From Gorsachius magnificus (taxonomy: Eukaryota; Chordata; Aves; Pelecaniformes; Ardeidae), in assembly GCA_034008185.1 (NCBI GenBank), contig CM067081.1:28580806-28644805 (forward strand): a stretch of 64,000 bases of DNA. Reading direction: 5' to 3'. This document shows positions 40,401 to 53,704 of this stretch, in pieces (positions within the stretch are counted from its first letter, which is position 1; the number at the start of each line of letters is the position of its first letter). The translations under genes were made by a program, and so were the position numbers. The notes beneath the pieces were generated by a model. It was given only the letters and a program-made list of their open reading frames with translations. It ran no database searches and was not told where the DNA came from.

Positions 40401-43400
40401 ATGTTCCTTATATGTCTCATTACAGATTCTTTCAGTAGCTACAAACTTCCATATTGAAAAAAAAAAATCACAAAAAAAAAATGCCTTGGGGCAAGATATT
40501 CAAAAGTTGTGCCTAAGTATCTAGATATTTTTGAAAAATTTGACAGACATCTGTGTCTGTAGGCACCTACTGAGTTGGAAATTTGAATTCGGTTTTCATA
40601 AAATGGTGTTCTGAATCAAGAAGAAATACTGTGCATTTTGCTGAACGCAGCACTGTCTTCAATACATGGGAAGATATCAGCAAAAGGACTTTGGGTCACA
40701 TTGATCTGTTTGCCAGAGATGGTGGGTATACAAGGGGTTCTGGTTGTTAGTTTGAATTTTTTTAATCAGGCCACTCCGTTTGTTAACCACACCTTAAAAG
40801 ATGACTGACTGACTTCTAAGAAAGAAGTTAATTGACAACTGCTGCGTATTCTGGGAGCTTTCTAAGGACTGCGAATTGATTACATGGTTGCAGCCAGCCC
40901 GATCCTGTTCTTATTTTTCTCGGCTTGCAAAAATGGATTATTTCCAATGGGCTTCATTTTGAAAAATGCCCTAACTTTTGTATTGTTGTTACAATAATAG
41001 TAACAAGAGTAAGCTTGGCTGCCTATTTTGGCTCAGAGAAACAACAGAATTATAAATGCAGCTGATGGAGAAAAAGAAGCATTACTCCAGCAAACTCTGA
41101 AATCTCCCAGAACACTGCAGTATTTAAAGAGAAAAAACTCCAAAACCACAAATACTTCCCTAGCGTAACCATTGCTTAGCATGGTGTCAGAGCCTTACCA
41201 TTTGTTTTCATTTAGATTCAGCAACTTTCACACAATTTTAGGGCAAGATCTAAAGCCCACTAAAATTCTTTGGACCAGCTGCTGCTCAATTATTACTCTG
41301 CAATGGCCAGAGATACCAGTATCTGGCTGTGGGCTACAAAACAATTGGAAATTTTGATTTTGGGGTGCCTATATGAGGTACTGCAGACGATTTTGATTTT
41401 CACCCAGCAATCATCTTTGAAGAAAAGATTGTCAGGTAGTTAAATTATTGGTTTGAGACGCTGTTTTCTCTTTGGGGTGCCTGATTGGTTTGCTCAACTC
41501 ACACACTACAAATGTGCTACTTAATTATTGTAAAATCTTTTGACTCTGGAGTGTGGAGGTTGATGAGGAACTCAGTGTTTCTTACGAATAACTGCTCCTA
41601 TATACTGCAAAGAAAGGATTGCAGTCCTTGGAATAAGTTGTTCTTTAGTGGGTATATTTCTATGTGCAGTGAAGGTCAGTATGGATCTTTGGGCTTCATT
41701 GGCCTCAACTGTTCCTTAACAGATAATCGATCTCCAACCGTACTTCCACAGCCTGACACAGCCCAATCTACAAGTAGGTAGGAGAAAAGTCTTTCATTTT
41801 AAATCTCATCAGAATTTACTGTTCTATAAACAGAAAATTATAGAGGTGTGCTTTTAAGAAGTGCCATGGAGATACTCTCCCTGCAGTTTACAAGCCATGT
41901 CAGCTTTGCTTCTATAGGGTATAGGTCTCCTGAATAAACAAGCGATTTCTTCATTATTTTTGGAAATGTGTGCAGTGCTGCTGTGCACTGCACCAGAGCC
42001 CAGGCATCGTTTATGTGCATTCTGTCAGCTATCTTCAAGATGCTCAATGTTCTTACGCTCTTCAGCTAGCTCCTGCCCTAAATTACATATTTACAACCTT
42101 AATGGCTTCAGGGAGATGAAAACTCAGGGCTGAAATCTCCCCTGCCACTTTTCAAAGAAGCTGCTTTAATCCCCACCTTGGAATTTGAGGCACTTGTGCT
42201 CTATCCAGCAGTTTTAGAAAAAACACTCAGCTCAGTTCATCAAAACATCATCCTCCCCTCAGTGTTTTGGACTACAGGTTACTAGAAGTCAGGAAAACAG
42301 AGTGCTTAAAAAAATCACTTGATAGCTCCCCAAATTACACTCCTGATTATACTTAAGAAATTAGAACTCCATTCCTGTTCTAAATATCACAACCACTGAG
42401 ATTTCCTAGGGCCGTGCAGAAGAATCAGGAGTTAGAAGAAAGTGGGAGATATTCCTGCATGTTGGGGTTCTGCAGGACACCGCCTGTTGTGCCGCGCAAT
42501 CTATGCAGCAGGCCAGAGAGAGAGAAGAAAAGCAGACAAAATGCAATTGTCATTTCTACTTAGAAGGTATGGTGTATCCTCTTTTGAATAAGATAATATG
42601 TTCAGAAAAAAGTGTGCAAAAGCAAGGGTATTGGGTACATGTGTGAGAACTGAACCTCCGTAATCTCTACAACCATCCTTGTGAGGCGTTGTCACTCCCT
42701 TTCCCTTTCCTTGCTCTTACCTCTCTTTCCAGAGAGGCTTTACTGATATTTGCCTAAGGCAAGGTTTGGCCGGAGCTGCAATTTCTTTTTAAAACAACAC
42801 AACAGGAAAAAAAGGTAAACTCTCAGGGGTGCAGACCCTTCCTTGACTACGTGCCCAAAAGTCTGTGTATCCTTGTGCCGACTGGATGGTTTTGTTTAAA
42901 GATAATGTTTCTTCAGCTTGATAGGGAAAAGTTGTGGAGCATTACCAGAAGCAGGTGGAACAGAGATTTTTACCACCTGGTTTGGGGCTCATTTACATAT
43001 TTGTTGTTAATACAGATCAGATTTACTAAAAGTCTTAGTCGATAGGGATTTATATCAAACTGCTAAATAAGAGATATCTGAGGACCTCAGGCTTTCACTC
43101 TAGCAGTGTTGGGGAGGTTATTGAAATTCAGGTGGGCTTTGGGAAGTGTCCATGGCTCCTCATCACACAAAGTGTGAATATACTAAGAACTCATGTTCGG
43201 AAAAGCTAAGAGGAACACTAAGTCTATGGTTGGGTCTTTTACTTGAAGTCTGTGAATCTTTATAAACCGAAACCCCTAATTTTTATTTTTTAATGCAACA
43301 ATTATTTGGCTAAGATTTCCCAGAAAAGCCAGAGGACTTCAGCCTTCCCATCAACAGCCAGCCTGCTGTACCCATGTAATGGCCTGAGGTCACAGCCTTA

Positions 43401-45035
43401 GACCGTATCTCTTCCTGGCCAGCCTCAGTTTATCTTTACACCGTACAACTCATGTGCCTAGATAAAATACTGCTTCCTACTCCAGTGCCAAAAGAGTAGA
43501 ATTTAACTAAGAGATTGTGGAGAATTTATTTTTAAAATTAGCTCTCGGTCTTAAAATTGAGCTCACTGCTAAGGCACTAATGAAAATGCTACTTCTCTAT
43601 ATCATCATAGACTTAATTAGAAGCAAATTTAAAGGCACACCAGTGAATATTCAACCCCACTTACTGACTTGTCCCAAGTCCTCTTGGACTGGCTTCAGTG
43701 CAATTGAATGACATTTCATTGCTAAACAGATACTTAAATATTCTACAGAAGCAAGACTGCAACATCAGTTGCAGAATTTGCATTTAGTGATGACAGAGCC
43801 TTCCTAAATTATAGGATAGGTAGGCTCAATTTAGTTATGCAGTTTTAGCAGTAAAAAAGAAAAAGGATCGGGGGACGGAGGGGAATGTGTTTGTTAAAAT
43901 AGGACAGATATGGTCTGTCTAATTCCAGTCCCTAAACAAGGAATATGTCTTTGGCATGTTTGCATAACAAATTTCAAGGTAAAACACATTTAGCAAAAAC
44001 AGTGTTTCCCAGCCTTCATGGGCATATTAAGCAAGTCCTGCTTTACTCTCTGTATTAACCTAAAGCAGTGTATATCAACAGAAAGGAAAAGATAAAATCT
44101 GGTCATTACTAGCCCATGAGATTAAATTGGAATGATGAGTCTATATAGCAAGCTTTAATGACTTGTTGCTGAACTTCTAAATTAATAAAATGAATAGAAA
44201 ATTAATATGTTGTATGTGTTTTTAAAACTTTCAAAAATGGTGAATTTTCCACTTCGTTTTTCAGATTCTATTCCAGTGTATTGTCCAGCTCCTCATATAT
44301 TTTCATAATAGCAATACTTAGCACTGCCGTAATAGCTTATATTTTCCTGGCTGCATGCAAACAATTACCGATGTGCCTCTACATTGACACAAATTAGGCC
44401 CACATGTAGCTTTATCACGCACATACAATTTCTCCGTCATTTAATCTCAGTCGTAAATGACAACTTTGGAATTCTCTGCCTCTCTAAATCTGCACTTCTC
44501 ATTGAATTTAAATGGATCTCAAATCTATAAATAACTGCATCAACCCTGAATATTGCATTCAATTACTTTGAGTTTGCTGCTGTTCACATGGCATTCATGC
44601 TGGTCTTTCATGCTGTTTGCATTAGCAAACCTCTTCTTTCTAAAACAACCTCTTGTATTCATGATTAACAACTCAATCTGAAGTTGGATTTATTAAGCTT
44701 TTTCTCTGGCTTTTTAAAAATGTACGACTGGTGATCTGTGGCTACAGCTCAACCACTGTTCTTTTAAACAAAACTTCATTTTGAGTCACAATGATTAGAA
44801 ATGAGTTTGAAGAAAAATAGTTGGTCTGTTTTGCAGAACGCAAACTGAAATGTAGCGCAGAATTATAGTGAGAATAATAACATCTTATTACAAGCAGACA
44901 ATGCATGTAGGTGCCCAGTAAGAGAGGGTCAGGCTGTGAAATGCTCATTTCAGACAGCTGCTACTCCCCACTGGTAGCAAAACTGGATTCACTAATTGTG
45001 CCTACAACACCGTTATGGAGTGGTCCTGACCAGGG
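34471..45035. other. Long repeat-poor AT-rich stretch, no gene recognised
   Basis: About 10.6 kb without any recognised gene or transposon. It holds a GA run near 37446-37459, T-runs near 39280-39302 and A-runs near 40460-40482. Two sub-regions, 39180-39900 and 44340-44700, have an information-rich texture (homeodomain- and POU-like sites, little low-complexity DNA) that sometimes marks conserved non-coding elements. Only cross-species alignment can tell. Confidence 0.5.
44615..44630. promoter_or_regulatory. Inverted octamer-like motif
   Basis: GTTTGC-ATTA-GCAAAC is a perfect 6-bp inverted repeat around ATTA and includes GTTTGCAT, the complement of ATGCAAAC. The complementary form ATGCAAAC also occurs at 44355-44362. 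ATGCAAAC is close to the POU-factor octamer ATGCAAAT. Function is inferred from motif only. Confidence 0.3.
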
Positions 45036-45199
45036 ACCAGGGAAGTGGTGGAGTCCCCATCCCTAGAGGTATTTAGAAGAGGGGCAGATGAGGTGCTTAG
45101 GGCCATGGTTTAGTGGTGGGATGGCAGGGTTAGGTTAATGTTTGGACTTGATGATCTTAAAGGTCTTTTCCAACCTAAACAATTCTATGATTCTATGAA
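45036..45199 (+). mobile_element. CR1 LINE 3' end fragment
   Basis: A 164-base CR1 3' end. It starts inside the ORF2 C-terminus (CCAGGGAAGTGGTGGAGTCC) and ends with GATCTTAAAGGTCTTTTCC, AACCTAAACAATTC and two ATTCTATG-type tail units. It is well preserved and belongs to the same subtype as 11757-12246. Confidence 0.95.
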
Positions 45200-46125
45200 T
45201 TTTCTGTTTTATCTCTGGCTGTAGCGGGAGCCTCAGGGCTGGCTCTGGGGAAACACTGTGAGGAAACCTCCAATGCTGATCATGCCACAGTACACAAACA
45301 AAGGTGCATCTCACCACACCGGGCTACCTGTTACACACTGCTGCTGGGCAATGAGCCTCTGTCTCTGCCCTCTAGGGTAACAAAACCTTCTGGGCACTCA
45401 GCATCCATGATTATGGGGGCAGAGTGCTGCCTAGCAGCCCCTCACTGCTAACTGCTGGAGAAGCAAATGGGATTTAGTCTTGCAATAAGTTTAGACTGCT
45501 CACAGGGCAGTATAAATGTGCAGAATCTAGTCTTCCCTGTGGCCTATGTTTCATGTTATTAAGGACAGCCTCAGCATCCCTCTTGGAAAAAAATGAAGTG
45601 CTCCTTAATATGAATATTAGATTCACAGTTCAGATCTTAATAGGTAATGGAGGAAGATAAGATCAAGAGCAGACAAACTCAGAGGCTAATGTTAGTCCAC
45701 ATGAGCACAGGCAATTCTATTAAGGAACACAGACATGCTGGAAAGGACTATGAAGACCTGTCCAGATCTACTATCTGGTAAAGGCCTGCAGCATTCATTT
45801 AGAGCTGACCAAGTCTACGGAATAAGAGCCTGTGTGCAACACAGGAGTTGATAATAGTGGCTTGCCCAGATACTCAACACATTGTGACCGCTACCTGCAA
45901 AGAAAATCGGTATTTTGCTTCAATAGCAAGGCATTATTTCAAAATCATATTGAAATTAGGAAAGAATGAGATATTTGCACTCACTGGAAGATATTATAAG
46001 CAGCAAAGGTGCAGCTAGAGTGAAACATGGAGATTTTAAATGTTTCTCCAAGGTTTCTTTGCTTTCTTCTTTTACACACCAGTGCCTCATTTGTACACAT
46101 ATTCCCTTCTTCTTAGAGGTGTATA
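45200..46125. other. Unique spacer
   Basis: No gene or repeat that I can support lies between the CR1 end and the LTR. A C/G-richer patch at 45200-45460 shows no recognised feature. Confidence 0.5.
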
Positions 46126-46272
46126 TGTCGTGGTTTAACCCAGCTGGCAACGAAGCACCACGCAGCCGCTCGCTCACTCCCCCCCCCTCCCTCAGTGGGA
46201 TGGGGGAGAGAATTGGAAAGAAAATAAAAGGTTAGAGCTGAGGGCTGAGATAAAGACAGTTTAATAAGAGAA

Positions 46273-46311
<39 letters not shown>
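46273..46311. repeat. (AAT)13 microsatellite in LTR
   Basis: About thirteen AAT units. The other LTR copy carries a shorter ATT tract at the matching place (54131-54157), so the microsatellite was present in the parent element and its length has since diverged. Confidence 0.9.
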
Positions 46312-46314
<3 letters not shown>

Positions 46315-46400
46315 AATGATAACAGAATATACAGAATATACAAAATGAATGATGCACAATGCAATTGCTCACCACCTGCCGACCAATGCCCAGCCCGTCC

Positions 46401-46454
46401 CGAGCCGCAAGCAGTCCCCAAGCAGCGAGCAATCCCCGAGCAGGGAGCAGTCCC
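46401..46454. repeat. Three 18-bp tandem units in LTR
   Basis: Units start at 46401, 46419 and 46437, each 18 bases, ending in TCCC with a GAGC or AAGC start. The equivalent site in the second LTR has three 20-bp units. Confidence 0.8.
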
Positions 46455-46751
46455 CCCGCGACCGACCGACCAACCGACTAACCCCCCCCCCCCGAGCATG
46501 ACGTTATATGGTATGGAATAGCTCTTTGGTCAGTTTGGGTTAGCTGTCCTAGCTGTGCTGTACTCCCAGTTTCTTATGCACCTGGCCAAGCAGGAGAAGC
46601 TCAAAAAGTCCTTGAGTAGTCTGAGCACTACTTGGCAACAACTAAAAACATCAGTGTGTTATCAACATTCTTCTGGCACTAAATCTAAAACCACAGCACT
46701 ATGCTAGCTACTGTGAAGAAAAATAACTCTATCCCAGCTGAAACCAGGACA

Positions 46752-47111
46752 GTGGTCCATTGTGGCTAAGGCAAAAAAAGCCACTTCTATTTCAGAGTAG
46801 GACAAATAATAAAACAAAATGCTATTGTGACTAAGGGAGGAGGCAAGAGAGATCTTTGAGCTCTGTTCGCTTTTTGGTGCCTAGTTTGTCTGGGTGAGGA
46901 ATTCACAGCTTCTGCTAAAAGGCATACCTCGGCTTATTGATGGGGAGAGATATGCACAGACCCATGCACCATCCATGTTCCAATTTAGATGTTTTCCAAG
47001 AGCAGCAGCGGGGCCCAGACCTGCCACTGGCTCTGCTTCAGTACAGTGAAATTCATCTCTGTGCAAAGATGGGCAAGCATGGTCCAACTTAAAAATTTTC
47101 CCTTTTCTCTA
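46752..47111. other. Unique spacer
   Basis: Short stretch between LTR and CR1 with no recognised feature. Confidence 0.5.
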
Positions 47112-47244
47112 AACCAACTCCCACTGGAGTTATTTAAAAGATGTGATGCTTAGGGACATGGTTTAGTGGTGGACTTGGCAGTGTTAGGTTTAAGGTTGGA
47201 CTCGATGATCTTAAAGTTCTTTTCCAATCTAAATGATTCTATGA
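47112..47244 (+). mobile_element. CR1 LINE 3' end fragment
   Basis: A 133-base CR1 3' end: CTGGAGTTATTTAAAAGATG, then GGGACATGGTTTAGTGGTGG, and the GATGATCTTAAAGTTCTTTT terminus with a single ATTCTATGA. It lacks a few bases compared with the sister copies (after AAAAGATG). Confidence 0.93.
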
Positions 47245-48798
47245 AAACAAAACCAAATAATTGTGTTATGAGAAGAATACTTCTCAAGACGCCATTCCCA
47301 TAATAATTTATAAACAACTGTCCGGTTTAAGCCAAGTGTGCTATGTGTCTGCTAAAAATATTTAAAAGTTACCATTATTGTTAAAGTAATTAAACATGCG
47401 TGAGATGGAAAATAACAAACACACAAAAATAGCTATTGTTGCCCAAGATGACTTACAAATATAATAATGGAAGAGTTACATTTAATAAGTAAAACAGAAT
47501 AGTGTGGTGACAGTGGGGCAAGAACATAAAATGCACAGAAAATAATATGCTGTGCCAAAGAGTAACAAAAATCTTAAGTCTGAAGGGCAGAAAATAATGA
47601 CTAATAACACTGAATGAGAAAATAAAATATCAGTGAGAAAGAGACTTCAGATGCTCAAGGCTCCATGAACAGTGTGATTATCCACAGTGATTACTGAACA
47701 TTCTTATAAATCTTCACAATGCTAGCAGCATTTAATTTTTTCCTAAGACCCACAGAGCATTGCATGGGAAGAATGATCAGCCAAACCTTTAGCTAGAGTA
47801 AAGGGGAGGTGAGGATCTGTACCACTTTCAGACACTTTCCCTGCAGGAATTGCATCATACATGTAATTAAGCTGTGCAGGACTTTGTCTCCAGTATGGCC
47901 TTTAAGGAGTAATAGGAAGGAATGCTAAAAGACTCTCAAAAATCATGTCTTTCCCACAATATTGGATTTGTTTTAAAAAGTGTAGTTTTCTTTATTTATA
48001 GACTCTTTTATGAAGTGCTATTTCTTCCCTGCTAAATGTGAATTTTTGACTAGAAATAAAAAAATAAGTACTTCCTATTCCCAAATGCAATGTTATTGTT
48101 TCCCTCCTCTTAGCATGAAGTATTAAAAAATAGGGAATTTTTTTAATGCAGATGTGTTTCATGTGACCCATGGATCAGCAAGCAAAAATTCTGATGACTG
48201 AGATACTATTAAACACCGAGCAAAAGCAAACTTGATAAGGTCTCATGGAGTTATCCATTTATGCTAGATAGTTGTAATATAGTTATGTATTCTTCTTACA
48301 CTAATGGAATAGTTCTGACTTACACAATCAAGTCTTTAAAATGACCAGGGCAAGAAGCATTTATACATCACAATGATTTCCAGCTGCTTTGTTTCCTTAT
48401 TGTAGCTCTCCCTTTAACAAGTGTATGTAAGAATTTTTAGTTCGGAGAATTAACATCAGAAGAGAGACAAACAAGTGATTCTCATATTATTTCACCTTCC
48501 CTCCTTGAGCTTTGCGGTGCTGCTGCTGATGCACCATTTCATTCTTATTATTCCAGGGAAAGCTCTGCCTAGATTAAATGCAAACTGTTGTAACACTCTG
48601 GGTATCACCAGACTGTCCATTTACATCACGTGAGAATTTTTTTCCATATTTGAAGTCAGTTCCTTAATTGCACCAAGTCTTGTCTGAATAGATGAATTAG
48701 GACCAGGATCCATACAGCTTTCAGGTTGGAAGCATGAAAAAAACCCTGAATTTTCTCAGCTTCCAGGCTCAGTATAACCTCTTGGTTTTGCCCTTTTT

Positions 48799-48812
48799 GT
48801 GTGTGTGTGTGT
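48799..48812. repeat. (GT)7 microsatellite
   Basis: Seven GT units after a short T-run. Confidence 0.8.
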
Positions 48813-50430
48813 TATTAATGGCAGTGCTGTGCTTTGGTTTAGCAAAAGTGAATACCTGTCCAGATGCCCTTTTAAATATTAGACAGCAGAAAGCTTATGG
48901 AAAACCTGCTGAAAATGCAGAGGCTTTTGTTCTGCAGAGAGTGGTGCCACTGACTGCCTGGAGTTAGATATGTCAGTTCTGCCTTTCGCTGTCAATTGAA
49001 TTGAACTCAAAACCTGAGTGGAGTTCATTCCTCTCGTCTTCCTCCTGACGTCATCTCAAACAGCTTTGGCATATGATTTTGCTTCAGAGAGAAAGAGAGA
49101 AAGATGCTTTTGACGTCCTGCTGGTTAGAGCACTGTTTGCCAACCTGTGGGTCACACGCTGCTAAAGAGTCACACCAGTGATGAAGGGGAGATAAGGAGC
49201 AAAGCTCAGCTTACCCAGCTTTACCAGGCTCCTTAGTTCTACCCCCAGCCAAAGCCAGGGTTCCTGTGAGAAGGCAGCACTGGTGGCCACAGTGTAGCCC
49301 AGGGAGGTGCAAAAGTGGCAGAGGTCAGAGGAAGGTGAGGATGCAACATTGAGAGGAAGCAGAGGTTGGGATGTGGGAACACCAGCACAAGGAGGTGATG
49401 CCATGGCTTGGGCAAGGCATGGCATCAAGCTTACCGGAGTGTGCAGGGAGCTCGATGAGGGAGAGCAGCATGGGAAAAAGGAGGAGGCTCTGACAGGGGT
49501 TAGAGGAAAGTAGGAGAAGACAGAAGCACTGAGACCTCCCTAACTGTGGCTGGCAACCACTAAGGTCAATTATTCATACAGAATATGTAACTGAAAATGT
49601 TAAACACTTACCCCGAATTCAGGCGTGGGGATTTTACCCTGGCTCTCTTACTTCCCATCATGGTGTCCCACTCAACCAATCTAGTGCAGAATAGTTATTT
49701 TCACTGTGATGGATACATCCCTGGGAAGAATTTTATCTTCAAGGGTTTTGCATTTCAACTTTCCCAGCCAGCTCCAGTATATGGCTGCAGAGCTGGTTTC
49801 AGTAAATAAGTACCATCTGCCCAGGTTTTCCCAGGGCTGGTTCCAGCTTCGCATGAAATTTTAAAAGCTTTTTTAAGTAGCCTGGACCAAATACAGATTT
49901 TGTAAGTTTTATTCTGTGCTGCTTGGCTCAAGTTTGATGGTCATGTTGCTGAACTAGTTCAGCAGAGTTATATAAAATAAAAAGAAGGCAAAACAAGGGA
50001 AAAAAAAGATGATGTTTCAAACAATATTCTATGGGTTTAAAACAAAGGTATGAAACCCTGCAGCTTATAACTCCTCTGAAAAGGTATATTTTTTCCCATA
50101 GATTGCAAAGTTGCCTTCCCCAGAAGTTTGCTATCTGAAAGACACAGTATTTTGCGGGTCCCATGTCAGAGTTTACACGCAGTGGAAAGAATCCAGACAT
50201 GGTGAAACAGCTTGATTTAACAAACAGAAATAAATATGGTGTGTCAGGACAGACAATAGGTGCAGTATCACAAAGACACTCGCCAGCTGACTGTATTTTA
50301 TCAGACTTTGAAAAGAGTGCACTTCAATTACCCAGTATATTCCATGTACATGCTATGGACCAGCTCAAGTTACATATGCATAACTATGTTTTTCCTTGCA
50401 CCAACCGAATGCGGAAGTTTAAGATAGATC

Positions 50431-50456
50431 TTTTAGAAAACTCTTTTAGAAAACTC
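50431..50456. repeat. Perfect 13-bp tandem pair
   Basis: TTTTAGAAAACTC occurs twice in direct succession, followed by a partial third copy (TTAGAAG). Confidence 0.8.
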
Positions 50457-53400
50457 TTAGAAGAAAATCATCTTTTCTTGCATTCAGAAAGAAACACAAT
50501 AAAACTTGGAATATTCAGATTTCACTCAAAACTTGCAAAGATAAAATTCATTAGTCATTGTATCTCACAATGTAATATTGAATAAAAATACAGGTCCTGA
50601 CACCAATGCTGGTTTATAAGACAAGAGACCTGATAAAATACTTTTGCGTTCAGGCCAGTTCCACAGGAACACACAGAATCTGCCTGTGTTCTCTGAGGAT
50701 CAGGACTAGAACAAATCCCCCTCCGTCAGTTTTCTCAGTTTCTAGGACTAATTAAAAGCATATCTGTTTATGAAAACTCTGAGGCTGAGAGCCCAGGCCA
50801 GAACTGCAGTGTGTTAGGTAGGCTGCACATTCTTGTGCTGTGTTTAAGTGTTTCTACCATCCATGCCCTTTACACATGCTCCCATAGTGTTCACAATATT
50901 AAACAAAACCCAAAAGAAGAGCAACTGGAACATAAAAACAGCAAAACCAGAATTGCTAAAGATCATGGCGTGGAGGTTTCGGTCTGGTGTACAGCAAGGT
51001 ATGAAAATAACAGGCTGACTTCTGAGTATGTCAAAGCATCAGAGCTGAGAGGGAAGGCAGAAACTGTGAGAGCAATGACAAGGAGAACCCTTGGAGGGCT
51101 GGGTGTGTAATCAGTGCTTCAAAGAGGGGAAAGCAGGAATCAAGGGGGATTTTCACGCTACTTTTCAAAATATGAAGTGTGATAAGTATAAAGACAGTGA
51201 GCTGGAACAAAAAAATGAATCCCTTCATAACCCTGGGAGAAAGAAGAGGACTGCAACAGAGGTTGTTGTCTCTAAGCCCACTCAAGCCACATCTGGTCTG
51301 TAATACATAGCCTGCACTGTAAACTCTCTTACCCTTGGGAAAATGGTAATAGCCACAATTACTAATTTTGGCAAAGTCTTGCATTTGGTGTGATGTCAGC
51401 AAAGGTCTGACCTTAGGAACTTTGCAGGTTTGTTCTTCAAATGTGATAGAAATTACATCGCTTCAGCTCAAGGCTTCTATACTGATGTGTTCTGTTGACG
51501 CTGAGGTGTTTTAAGTCCAGCCCAGTATCTGGTATTTACGTACAGGGTGGGCTGTGAGCTCATTTGAGAAACTCACTTTTTCTGCCGATGATTATTGCTA
51601 GTGATTTAAGCAAAACTAGCAGGTAATAAGTTCTACAATACACTTAACGGCACTAAAACCTCCTCATCTTGAGGTCTGTACTCCATGTTAAAGGCTGATT
51701 CTGAAACAAAAAGTTTCTCATTTCTTGGTTCATTTAAAAACTCTTTTTTTCTTTCTGTCTTCCCTTGGATTTTATAGATACAGGTACCTATTGGTTTAGG
51801 TGTAATATGAAATGTAAAAAGCTTCAGAGTTCTCACTGGGAAAAAAACAGAAAAGTGTTAACTTCCATGTTTTCAATGCTTTTAAATTGAAAAACTTTAC
51901 AGAAGTAGAACATTACAAAAAGAAGAAAAAATTGTTCCTATGGAAAACCATTTTTATCAAGTGCAGTACTTCTGACTACAGATGTCGATCAACGGAGTAA
52001 GAAATTGGCCCTGACAGAGGAGTTGTTCAAAGCAACTTGATTTTTCTGAGGACAAAGTGGGTATCAAAATTGCACATGAGGTATTTGGAGCCTCACATAA
52101 GAAGCTTCAATTAATAAGTTTATTCTCACTATTGTAATTTTTCCTTGCTTTATAAGCCAGCTGCATTCTTATTCTTCTTGCACCGTTCAGCTGGCTTCAG
52201 CCCAGCTTGACATTTTGCTGCCCTTATCATCTCTTCTCTGCAACTTCTGATTGAGTGTAATTTTTTTCTTCTTCCTCTCTCTGCCCTGCATCATTCTTCC
52301 CTGTTTCCAGTGCAGAGCATTTATTATTGTCATTTTACTTTTGAGCAATCCCTCTTGAATACATGTTAGATAGTTTTTGATCCTCACTTTTTCTTTTTGC
52401 TGAGAGATGGCTGTCTTTTCAGTCACTTGCCACTGTCGTACAGAACCTTAGGAAGCACAAATCTGCAGAACTCCACTGCCTTCACTGGAATCACTCTGCT
52501 TTATATCAGCAGAGGATCTGGCTTAAAATTTAAAGATGTTTTTTGTGTTATACCTCAAGAGCAGCATTGTTATTATCTCTCTTCAGTTTAAAATCTCATC
52601 TTTAAAGGAAAGAACCCATTGCCCCTTTGTAGTAATATAGTATCTCTTAATAAGCAATATATCTTTTACAAAATCTTTTTGGTTCCACTCAGGCTGTCAC
52701 ATTTATATTTGGGAAGATCTGTAGAGACTTCAGATAGGAGAAAAAATAAAACCATGTACTCTAACGGAAGTAGTCCTTGTGGCTTGTGAATTCAATAGAT
52801 TGAAAGATCTGTTGGATCACAGGAATAGAGTTCAGGAGACAACCAAGTTTCTGCTGCTCTGTACGTTCATGCTGGTAGTAGTACTGTAGGAATATAAAAC
52901 ACGGCTTAGAACAAGCAGCAAAGGCTCATTACAAGTGAGCTGAAATGCACTTTTGAACCTTGTGGAAAGGGTGACATTTGAGAGTATTCCTGTAGTACAG
53001 ACGAGGGTTTCAACAACTGCACTAGCACTTCTTAACTTATCTTTGGGGTGGAAAACCAATTCCCAAACTGCATTCACTGTTATTTCAAACACAGAAACCT
53101 CTCTAGTGGACATAATAACCCTCTGCAAAACACAGAGATCTGTGTAGCTTTGTACAATGGCATTGCATGACTAAGGTTCTCATTTGCTGTCGTTCAGCAG
53201 ACATAAGCTTTAATAGGGGCAAAAATATTTGAAAGACTGCCTAACCTTTCCCCATTAATAGAGACAGGACAGAAAATGTTAGGAGATCAGCTTTGAACTA
53301 GAAGAGTAGAGTGATTTCAAACATGCCAGAGAAAGGAGGAGGAAGAATTGCAGTTTTCTGCTGGTAAATAGGAGAGCAGTGCACTGTGACCAAAGTCTCC

Positions 53401-53704
53401 CTGCCCTCTGGGGAGATGTCCACGTGGCTTCCCTGTTGAGGAAGGCATCCTTGCCTCACACATGGCCTTCCCCAAGATGATGTGAAGCTTTGCTGTCTCA
53501 TGTTTGCATGCCCTGAGAGGGGACCAGGGTTATGTTCCCTTTTGGGCCTTGACCCAGTAAGACTCCCATTGATCAAATTAGCTGTAGGTAAGCCCTTACC
53601 CACTATCATTAGAAGTGATACTCACCACCCCAACGTACCTCTCTGTGAACCATCGCTTTTGTTTCTGGAGGACTGGATGATAGAGTCCCCATTTCCCTGG
53701 TGGG

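Larger units (their letters stand above)
46126..46751 (-). mobile_element. Avian ERV LTR, minus orientation
   Basis: A complete LTR of 626 bases. Read on the minus strand it begins TGTCCTGGTTTCAGCTGGG at 46751 and ends GGTTAAACCACGACA at 46126, so the TG...CA ends are intact. It contains TGACGT on the plus strand at 46499-46504, ATTAAA on the minus strand (46260-46265), an AAT-type microsatellite at 46273-46311, C-runs near 46180-46190 and 46482-46494, and three 18-bp tandem units at 46401-46454. It is the same family as 53710-54325 in the opposite orientation. No retroviral internal region adjoins it. Flanks GTATA and GTGGT are not a convincing 5-bp duplication. Class III-like (ERVL) assignment is from memory. 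Confidence 0.92.

Noticed and set aside
46113..46499. 128-codon minus-strand frame rich in Leu and Gly
   Set aside because: It lies inside the LTR and crosses its AAT microsatellite, so it is a chance frame.
49125..49175. hAT/Charlie-like phrase (CCAACCTGTGGGTCAC)
   Set aside because: The match is a single short phrase with no terminal inverted repeats or further homology that I can see.
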